Assembly (NCBI RefSeq): GCF_014672695.1
Contig: NZ_CP053923.1
Location: forward strand, 3,259,431 to 3,272,570
Reading direction: 5' to 3'
DNA: 13,140 nucleotides
From: Defluviicoccus vanus
Lineage (GTDB): Bacteria > Pseudomonadota > Alphaproteobacteria > Rhodospirillales > Defluviicoccaceae
The translations under genes and the position numbers were made by a program. The stretch's first letter is position 1; each line of letters begins with the position of its first letter. Shown here in pieces: positions 8,791 to 13,140 of the stretch. Below the pieces are notes generated by a model. It did no database searches and was not told where the DNA came from. It saw nothing but the letters and a program-made list of their open reading frames with translations.

Positions 8791-9665
8791 CCGGCAAGGC
8801 GGGCGCTGATGCGATGCCGGCGGGAACGACAAGCGGCACACCGCAGGTTCTGCTGGCGCATCACCTCAAGCAGTTGAAGCTGCCGACCGTTCTGCGGGAA
8901 TACGACAAGATCGCCCGCGAATGCGCACGCGACGGCGTCGATCATCCCCGCTATCTGCTGCGCCTGGTGGAACTCGCACTGATCGACCGAGAACGCCGAA
9001 TGGTCGAGCGGCGGATCAAGGCAGCACGCTTCCCGGCGGTCAAAAGCCTCGACACCTTCGACTTCACCGCGATTCCCAGCCTCAACAAGATGCTGGTGCT
9101 CGAGCTGGCCCGCTGCGAGTTCATCCTGCGCCGGGAGAACGTCATCGCGCTCGGCAACAGTGGCACCGGCAAGACCCATGTCGGGCTCGCCCTCGCTCTT
9201 GCCGCCTGCCAGAAGGGGTTCACCGTCGCCTTCACCACCGCAGCCGCCCTCGTGCACCAGTTGATGGAGGCGCGTGACGAGCGCCGCTTGCTGAAGCTGC
9301 AACGCGATCTCCAGTCGGTGATGTTGCTCATCGTCGACGAACTCGGTTACCTGCCGCTGTCGCCGACCGGGGCGGAACTTCTGTTCGAGGTGTTCTCCCA
9401 GCGCTACGAGCGCGGCTCGACCCTCGTCACCTCCAATCTGCCGTTCGAGGACTGGACCTCGGTGCTGGGATCGGAACGGCTCACCGGCGCGCTGCTCGAC
9501 CGCCTGACCCACCACGTCCATATCCTCACCATGAACGGCGACAGCTACCGGTTGAAGCAATCCGCCGGACGTCGTCGTCCCCCCACCGCAGCCGATCGGG
9601 CGGAGCAAAACCAGACCACCGCCGAGACCGTCGATCCCGAGACCGGCGAAACCAGCAAGCCCTGA
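8787..9665 (+). CDS. istB: IstB-like AAA+ ATPase, copy 2, intact
   Basis: This 292-residue transposition helper ATPase is translationally coupled to istA by ATGA. Near the N-terminus TPQVLLAHHLKQLKLPTVL and DHPRYLLRLVELALIDRERR form the usual IstB N-terminal domain. GNSGTGKTHVGLALA is Walker A, LLIVDELGYLPLSPTGAELLFE is Walker B, and TSNLPFEDWTSVLGSERLTGALLDRLTHHVHIL is the sensor and lid region. The hydrophilic tail ends DPETGETSKP. The six-C run at 9580-9585 keeps this tail in frame, and copy 1 has lost one base there. Somewhat longer than typical IstB (about 250-265 residues) because of the tail. It could act in trans if any IstA in the cell were functional. Confidence 0.93.
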   Translation: MTGKAGADAMPAGTTSGTPQVLLAHHLKQLKLPTVLREYDKIARECARDGVDHPRYLLRLVELALIDRERRMVERRIKAARFPAVKSLDTFDFTAIPSLNKMLVLELARCEFILRRENVIALGNSGTGKTHVGLALALAACQKGFTVAFTTAAALVHQLMEARDERRLLKLQRDLQSVMLLIVDELGYLPLSPTGAELLFEVFSQRYERGSTLVTSNLPFEDWTSVLGSERLTGALLDRLTHHVHILTMNGDSYRLKQSAGRRRPPTAADRAEQNQTTAETVDPETGETSKP

Positions 9666-9685
9666 TCCCCGAGGCAAAGCCGACG

Positions 9686-9719
9686 CACGGCAAGGGGCCC
9701 GATCGGGCCCCTTGCCGTG
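9686..9719. terminator. 34-bp perfect palindrome downstream of istB (copy 2)
   Basis: The same spacer-free palindrome as in copy 1, 20 bp after the istB stop. Its stability and position suggest transcription stop or read-through insulation, but the missing U tract leaves this an inference. Confidence 0.45.
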
Positions 9720-9765
9720 ATTGCACCGCTCTCGCCCAAATGGCCTGCTTTGACTCCGCTACAGT

Positions 9766-9791
9766 GGCCCAGAATTGCTCCGCCGTTGACA
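9766..9791. repeat. Terminal inverted repeat of IS21 copy 2, istB-side end
   Basis: On the minus strand it begins TGTCAACGGCGG. It marks the truncation point of the integrase remnant. Confidence 0.85.
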
Positions 9792-9925
9792 GGCATGACC
9801 TGAACGCCGAAGCCGCGGAGCTCCTTGTCCCACACGAAAGTCTCCCGAACCTTAACCCCAACCTCGGAAGGTTTCGGAGCCTTGAGACCGTCGACGATCC
9901 GCTAGGTGAGCTTTTCCGCAGCCAT
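9792..9925 (-). pseudogene. Tyrosine recombinase (phage/island integrase) N-terminal remnant
   Basis: Reading left from the ATG at 9925-9923: MAAEKLT, then a TAG stop, then RIVDGLKAPKPSEVGVKVRE, TFVWDKELRGFGVQVMP, where the IS begins. The T-x-R-x-V-x-x-L-K-x-P opening followed by hWDxELxGFGVxV is typical of the N-terminal arm-DNA-binding (DUF4102-like) domain of P4-type integrases. The stop probably replaces a GAG codon (a single G-to-T change). Only 45 codons remain; the core-binding and catalytic domains are missing. It starts about 195 bp from the tRNA-Gly fragment and reads away from it, the usual relation of an island integrase to its attachment site. Dead twice over, by nonsense codon and truncation, so the island can no longer excise with its own enzyme. 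Confidence 0.8.
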
Positions 9926-9947
9926 ATCAATCACCTGCTGGAAGCTT

Positions 9948-9993
9948 GATTAGAATTAGCCTATCATACCACCAATCGAAGCTAATTCCAATC
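9948..9993. repeat. 13-bp imperfect inverted repeat upstream of the integrase remnant
   Basis: The arms are 9948-9960 (GATTAGAATTAGC) and 9981-9993, whose reverse complement is GATTGGAATTAGC: 12 of 13 match, with a 20-bp AT-richer spacer. Lying 23 bp upstream of the integrase start and between it and the putative attachment site, it could be an arm-type integrase site, an excisionase site or an operator. The sequence does not decide among these. Confidence 0.55.
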
Positions 9994-10120
9994 AGTTCGT
10001 AGCAAGTCGGAGGCCGCCCGGGCGTAAACGCGGCGGCTCAGAGGTCACGTACTATGCTGTGTTATCGTAGTTTTTCTTAACTGCGCGAAGCGGGTCGAAG
10101 GCCGGCGAAGGTCGTGGGAC

Positions 10121-10168
10121 ACCTTGCCAAGGTTGAAGTCGAGGGTTCGAATCCCTTCGCCCGCTCCA
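10121..10168 (+). other. tRNA-Gly(GCC) 3' fragment, probable attachment (att) site
   Basis: The sequence contains ACC-TTGCCAA-GGT, an anticodon loop with GCC, then a variable region, the T-arm GAGGG-TTCGAAT-CCCTT, the 3' acceptor strand CGCCCGC, discriminator T and CCA (10166-10168). This is the 3' half of an alphaproteobacterial-type tRNA-Gly(GCC). The 5' half is not recognisable: no D-arm with GGT AGAGC, and the outer anticodon-stem bases (AC before ACC) no longer pair with the 3' side. Break-off inside the anticodon stem-loop is typical of integrase crossover sites that leave a tRNA 3' duplicate at one island end. By this reading the island lies to the left and chromosome to the right; the intact tRNA should be at the other end, outside the window. 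Confidence 0.72.
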
Positions 10169-10462
10169 AGTTTTCCCTTATGGAATTCAGGCGCTAAGAA
10201 CGGCCCCTCGCGGCCATTTTTACTTGTCCGCTCCCAGCACGGGTCCTGGGAGCAAGAGGGAAGCCGCAGACGGCAAAACGTAGCGGGTCCTCGAGTGTCC
10301 CTGGCATGGGCAGCGTCCAACGCCTGTGCCTCTTTCCAGTGCACGCTAGGTGCGATGAGTCGCGCCACACTCGTCCATGGACGCATGCGTCTATCGCGGT
10401 AAAGCTCCCCCGAATTAGTGGACATCTTTGCTATGCTCCGGGAAGGGGCAGGAAGGTGTTTG
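10169..10462. other. Non-coding stretch between the tRNA fragment and the IS3 remnant
   Basis: I find no convincing gene here. It holds a short hairpin followed by T residues (10202-10221) and a perfect 7-bp-arm stem-loop at 10231-10252 (CTCCCAG, 8-nt loop, CTGGGAG) with no T tract. Frames through it are artefacts, one of them being the reverse of the tRNA fragment. Confidence 0.5.
10202..10221 (+). terminator. Possible weak intrinsic terminator after tRNA-Gly
   Basis: GGCC-CCTCGC-GGCC followed by ATTTTTA lies 33 bp beyond the tRNA CCA. The position suits a tRNA terminator, but the stem has only four GC pairs. Confidence 0.35.
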
Positions 10463-10672
10463 ATGGCGAAACCGCGTCAGAGTTTCACGGACGAGTTCAA
10501 GCGGGAGGCGGTCGCATTGTTGGCGTCGAGCGGCCGTCCCTTGATGCAGATTGCCGAGGAGTTGGGCGTTCAGCCGTCGATGTTACGGCGATGGCGCACA
10601 GCGGTCGGGGGCATGCGGTCCTGGTGACCAGTCGGCAGAAATCGTACGCCTTCGGCGGGAGGTCGAACGGTT
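10463..10672 (+). pseudogene. IS3-family transposase OrfA remnant, frameshifted and truncated
   Basis: After GGAAGG (10451-10456) the ATG at 10463 opens MAKPRQSFTDEFKREAVALL, then AEELGVQPSMLRRW, the helix-turn-helix part of IS3-family OrfA. After TAVGG the frame stops at 10627, while the continuation DQSAEIVRLRREVERL (leucine-zipper region) is in the next frame. The shift falls in the G5 run 10608-10612. Similarity ends near 10672. The DDE-bearing OrfB is absent and I cannot define the terminal repeats, so this is a decayed piece. It sits between the tRNA fragment and ecm, so it was a separate event on the chromosomal side. Confidence 0.82.
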
Positions 10673-10736
10673 GTACAAACCGACTCGCCTCAACCAGAGT
10701 GCAAATGCGCTAATACCTCGCGCGAATGCAATTCAA

Positions 10737-10776
10737 CTTTGTATGGGCGGATGCTGTGACATCCGCCCATACAAAG
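10737..10776 (-). terminator. Perfect 17-bp-arm hairpin after ecm
   Basis: The arms are 10737-10753 and 10760-10776, perfectly complementary (CTTTGTATGGGCGGATG), with a 6-nt loop. It begins 6 bp beyond the ecm stop. Position and stability suggest the ecm transcript end or 3' stabiliser. No U tract follows on the minus strand, so classic Rho-independent termination is uncertain; symmetry allows it to act on both strands. Confidence 0.55.
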
Positions 10777-10782
10777 CGCTTC

Positions 10783-12792
10783 CTACGCGGCTTCCATTGC
10801 CGTTTGCTGCACGATCTTGATGATGTCGGCCATGATGGTGTTGAGGTCGAAGTCCTTTGGCGTGTAGACGCGGGCAACGCCGGCCTTGAGCAGTTTCTCC
10901 GCATCCTCCGGCGGGATGATGCCGCCGACGACTACCGGCACATCCATCAGGTCGGCGGCTTTCATCCGTTCCATGATTTCCGTGACCAGCGGCAAGTGCG
11001 AGCCCGACAGGATCGACAGGCCGACGACGTGGACGCCTTCCTCCAGCGCTGCGGCGACGATCTGCTCCGGCGTCAGGCGAATGCCCTCATAGACCACCTC
11101 GAAGCCGGCATCGCGGGCGCGAAGGGCGATCTGCTCGGCGCCGTTGGAGTGGCCGTCGAGGCCCGGCTTGCCGACCAGCATCTTGATCCGCCGGCCCATC
11201 TTGTCCGTGGCTTCCTCGACCTTGGCACGGAGCGTCATCAAGCCGGAGATATCGGTCGCCACCACCGCCTGGGCGACGCCGGTGGGGGCGCGATACTCGC
11301 CGAAGATATCGCGTAGCAGGCCCGACCATTCGCCGGTGGTAACGCCGGCGTGGGCACAGGCGATCGACGGCTCCATGATGTTGCGGCCGTCGCGGATGGC
11401 GTCGGCGAGATCGGCGAGCGTCGCTTTCACCTTTGCTGCGTCGCGCGACTGCTTCCAGGCGGTGAGGCTGGCGATCTGCTCCTGCTCGGCGCGCGGATCG
11501 ACGGTGACGATGCTCTCCTCGCCGGCGCCGAGCGGTGACGGCTCGCCCTCGGTGAACTTGTTGACGCCGACGACGATCTGCTCGCCGGACTCGATCGCGG
11601 CGAGGCGCGTCGCATTCGACTCGACCAGGCGGCGCTTCATGTAGCCGGACTCGACGGCGACGACGGCACCGCCAAGCTGGTCAATCTTCGCCAGTTCCTC
11701 ACGTGCCGAATAACACAGGGCTTCGACCTTCTCGGCGATCGCCCGGCTGCCGTCAAAGATGTCGCCGAAATCGAGCAGGTCGGTCTCGAAGGCGACAATC
11801 TGCTGCAGGCGAAGCGACCACTGCTGGTCCCACGGTCGCGGCAGGCCCAGCGCCTCGTTCCACGCCGGCAGTTGCACCGCGCGTGCCCGGGCATTCTTCG
11901 AAAGCACGACAGCCAGCATCTCAAGCAGGATGCGGTAGACGTTGTTCTCCGCCTGTGGTTCGGTCAGCCCCAGCGAGTTGACCTGGACGCCATAGCGAAA
12001 GCGGCTCAATTTTGGATCGGTGACCCCATAGCGGTCGCGACAGATCTCTTCCCACAGAACATTGAACGCCCGCATCTTGCACATCTCGGTAATGAACCGG
12101 ATGCCGGCATTGGTGAAGAAGCTGATCCGGCCTACAACCTGGGGTAAGTCCTCCGGCGGCACCTGTCCCGACGCCTTCACCGCATCGAGGACGGCCAGCG
12201 CATTGGCCAGCGCGAAGGCCAGTTCCTGCTCCGGTGTCGCTCCCGCCTCCTGCAGGTGGTAGGAGCAGACGTTCATCGGGTTCCACTTCGGCACCTCCTT
12301 GTAGGTGAAGGAGATGACGTCGCAGATCAGCCGCATCGATGGTGCCGGCGGAAAGATGTACGTACCGCGGGAGAGGTATTCCTTGATGATGTCGTTCTGG
12401 GTGGTCCCCGAAAGCGTGGCGCGATCGATGCCGCGGCGCTCGGCGACGGCGATGTAGAGAGAAAGCAACCACGCCGCCGGGGCATTGATCGTCATCGACG
12501 TATTCATCCGGTCGAGGGGGATGCCGTCGAGCAGCGTGTCCATATCGCCGATGTGGCAGACCGGCACGCCAACCTTGCCAACCTCGCCCCGCGCGAGAAT
12601 ATGGTCAGAATCATAACCGGTTTGTGTTGGCAGATCGAAAGCAATCGACAGCCCGGTCTGGCCGCGCGCCAAGTTCTTGCGATAAAGTGCGTTCGACTCT
12701 TTCGCTGATGCATAGCCCGAGTAGGTGCGGATCAGCCACGGGGCCTCGCGCTTCGGGGATTTTTGTTTTGCGGTTGCTAACTGCTCGGCCAT
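10783..12792 (-). CDS. ecm: Ethylmalonyl-CoA mutase, adenosylcobalamin-dependent
   Basis: Interconverts (2R)-ethylmalonyl-CoA and (2S)-methylsuccinyl-CoA in the ethylmalonyl-CoA pathway (formerly MeaA). The N-terminal substrate barrel carries RTYSGYASAKESNALYR (22-38) and FDLPTQTGYD (52-61); the PTQTGYD form separates Ecm from methylmalonyl-CoA mutase (ATHRGYDSDH). SGTTQNDIIKEYLSRGTY and MNVCSYHLQEAGAT follow. The C-terminal B12 domain has DGHSNG at 546-551 (DxHxxG; His548 is the expected cobalt ligand), then GLSILSGSH and VVVGGIIPPED. The start is chosen at 12792 (MAEQLATAK) because GGGAGGGA lies 8 bp upstream (12808-12801); an in-frame ATG 25 codons earlier has no comparable site. At 669 residues it is normal length and complete. 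Divergent from ccr, the enzyme that makes its substrate before epimerisation. Confidence 0.95.
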   Translation of the reverse strand: MAEQLATAKQKSPKREAPWLIRTYSGYASAKESNALYRKNLARGQTGLSIAFDLPTQTGYDSDHILARGEVGKVGVPVCHIGDMDTLLDGIPLDRMNTSMTINAPAAWLLSLYIAVAERRGIDRATLSGTTQNDIIKEYLSRGTYIFPPAPSMRLICDVISFTYKEVPKWNPMNVCSYHLQEAGATPEQELAFALANALAVLDAVKASGQVPPEDLPQVVGRISFFTNAGIRFITEMCKMRAFNVLWEEICRDRYGVTDPKLSRFRYGVQVNSLGLTEPQAENNVYRILLEMLAVVLSKNARARAVQLPAWNEALGLPRPWDQQWSLRLQQIVAFETDLLDFGDIFDGSRAIAEKVEALCYSAREELAKIDQLGGAVVAVESGYMKRRLVESNATRLAAIESGEQIVVGVNKFTEGEPSPLGAGEESIVTVDPRAEQEQIASLTAWKQSRDAAKVKATLADLADAIRDGRNIMEPSIACAHAGVTTGEWSGLLRDIFGEYRAPTGVAQAVVATDISGLMTLRAKVEEATDKMGRRIKMLVGKPGLDGHSNGAEQIALRARDAGFEVVYEGIRLTPEQIVAAALEEGVHVVGLSILSGSHLPLVTEIMERMKAADLMDVPVVVGGIIPPEDAEKLLKAGVARVYTPKDFDLNTIMADIIKIVQQTAMEAA

Positions 12793-13105
12793 GTCCTTAC
12801 TCCCTCCCGGATGCGGCGCACTGCCGCTTGCGCGCCCATCACGGCGCTCTCGTTGCGAAATGCTCAAAGAAATAATGCACTACTTTAGAGTTCGCGGTAG
12901 GTTAGCAAATTGTGCGTTGCGAAGAAAGGCGCTCCCGTCTACAAGATTCGTTCTTTCGAATGTACGGCGCACGGTCGATGGCGGCGGATGCGGCGAGTGC
13001 GAAAAACCGATGTGTGCGCTGCGGCAATCAACGCAGCAATGGGTACGGGAAACACTGTCGCGTCGCAATCAGGACGCGACGACGGCGGCCTAGGAGGGAT
13101 CAAGA
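12793..13105. promoter_or_regulatory. Divergent ecm/ccr promoter and regulatory region
   Basis: No gene is evident in these 313 bp; they must hold both promoters. TTGCGAA occurs twice in direct orientation (12853-12859, 12917-12923) and TAGCAAATT lies at 12903-12911. These resemble the TTTGCAAA-type half-sites of short-chain acyl-CoA regulators (PccR/RamB class), but that comparison is from memory and inexact. A 5-bp inverted repeat ATTCG-N6-CGAAT lies at 12946-12961. Ribosome sites are clear at both edges. I cannot assign -35/-10 boxes with confidence. Confidence 0.5.
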
Positions 13106-13140
13106 ATGGCGAAGGACCTTTACGAGATCGGCGAGCAACC
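13106..13140 (+). CDS. ccr: Crotonyl-CoA carboxylase/reductase, N-terminus only (runs off window)
   Basis: A strong AGGAGGG at 13092-13098 stands 7 bp before ATG 13106, which opens MAKDLYEIGEQ. The KDLYEIGE opening is characteristic of Ccr, the NADPH-dependent enzyme that reductively carboxylates crotonyl-CoA to (2S)-ethylmalonyl-CoA. Only 11 full codons are visible, so the call depends on this short signature plus the divergent ecm neighbour, which acts two steps later. No catalytic residue can be checked. An alternative product is unlikely given both lines of evidence. Confidence 0.8.
   Translation, partial: MAKDLYEIGEQ

Larger units (their letters stand above)
7180..9791 (+). mobile_element. 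IS21-family insertion sequence, copy 2 (2612 bp)
   Basis: Same element as copy 1 in opposite orientation, with TG...CA ends and the same terminal repeat structure. It interrupts the DruE-like helicase on the left and the integrase remnant on the right. The flanks (ggcagt on the left, ggcatg on the right) give no target-site duplication directly at the ends. istB is intact; istA has one frameshift, shared with copy 1. This copy looks like the less damaged of the two. Together the copies bracket 2936 bp of cargo in a composite-transposon-like layout with both istA 5' ends facing the cargo. Confidence 0.93.

Noticed and set aside
1632..9791. A functional composite transposon carrying a helicase gene
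   Set aside because: The layout fits, but no outer target duplication exists, the cargo gene is truncated at one end by each IS, and both istA genes are broken.
7174..9796. GGCA as a target duplication of IS21 copy 2
   Set aside because: GGCA occurs on both sides, but on the left it is two bases away from the IS end, and those two bases are not part of the element in copy 1.
10090..10168. A complete tRNA-Gly starting at GCGGG (10090)
   Set aside because: GCGGGT could mimic the 5' acceptor strand and the span is 79 nt, but there is no D-arm and the lower anticodon stem does not pair, so only the 3' part is supported.
10045..10425. Minus-strand frame containing GAGEGIRTLD
   Set aside because: This is the reverse translation of the tRNA-Gly 3' end, a well-known spurious protein signature, not a gene.
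10783..12792. Methylmalonyl-CoA mutase or isobutyryl-CoA mutase
   Set aside because: The FDLPTQTGYD signature, single-chain 669-residue size and divergent ccr favour ethylmalonyl-CoA mutase.
1..13140. CRISPR array or toxin-antitoxin pair
   Set aside because: No regularly spaced direct repeats and no recognisable toxin or antitoxin genes were seen.

Overview
The window looks like a chromosome-island boundary in a GC-rich alphaproteobacterium. The clue to the host is at the right end: a complete ethylmalonyl-CoA mutase gene (ecm/meaA, minus strand) lies back to back with the first 11 codons of crotonyl-CoA carboxylase/reductase (ccr, plus strand). These are consecutive carbon-skeleton enzymes of the ethylmalonyl-CoA pathway for C2/C1 assimilation, and the pair is often adjacent in Alphaproteobacteria. 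Rhodospirillales would fit, but I cannot place it more finely.

Layout. (1) 1-873: C-terminal 290 residues of an AAA/DUF4143 ATP-binding protein. (2) 929-1631: two short broken coding pieces, the N-terminus of a large DEAD/DEAH helicase and an unrecognised high-GC3 fragment. (3) 1632-4243 and 7180-9791: two nearly identical IS21-family insertion sequences of 2612 bp each, in inverted orientation, both pointing away from the segment between them. (4) 4244-7179, between them: the C-terminal tail of a UvrD-like helicase whose stop codon overlaps the start of a large DruE/YprA-class helicase (ATGA). The second helicase is cut off by the IS after about 920 codons. (5) 9792-9925: N-terminal remnant of a tyrosine recombinase (minus strand) with an amber codon at position 8, truncated by the second IS. 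(6) 10121-10168: 3' end of a tRNA-Gly(GCC) gene, best read as an attachment-site remnant. (7) 10463-10672: IS3-family orfA remnant. (8) 10737-13140: ecm, a perfect 17-bp-arm hairpin after it, the ecm/ccr divergent regulatory region, and the start of ccr.

Interpretation. A tRNA-Gly-targeting island carrying DNA-processing genes, plausibly anti-phage defence (ATPase, at least three different helicases), integrated next to ecm/ccr. It has since decayed through IS21 insertion, deletions at the IS edges, frameshifts and a nonsense mutation. Neither IS copy has a target-site duplication in any pairing of the four junctions, so material has been lost or rearranged at the IS borders. Both copies share one frameshift in istA; copy 1 has two further private frameshifts. 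The least familiar element is the translationally coupled UvrD-like plus DruE-like helicase pair: only a broken version is here, but intact relatives elsewhere could be a defence operon. Several lesions are one-base losses in short homopolymers, so assembly error must be excluded before all of them are called mutations.
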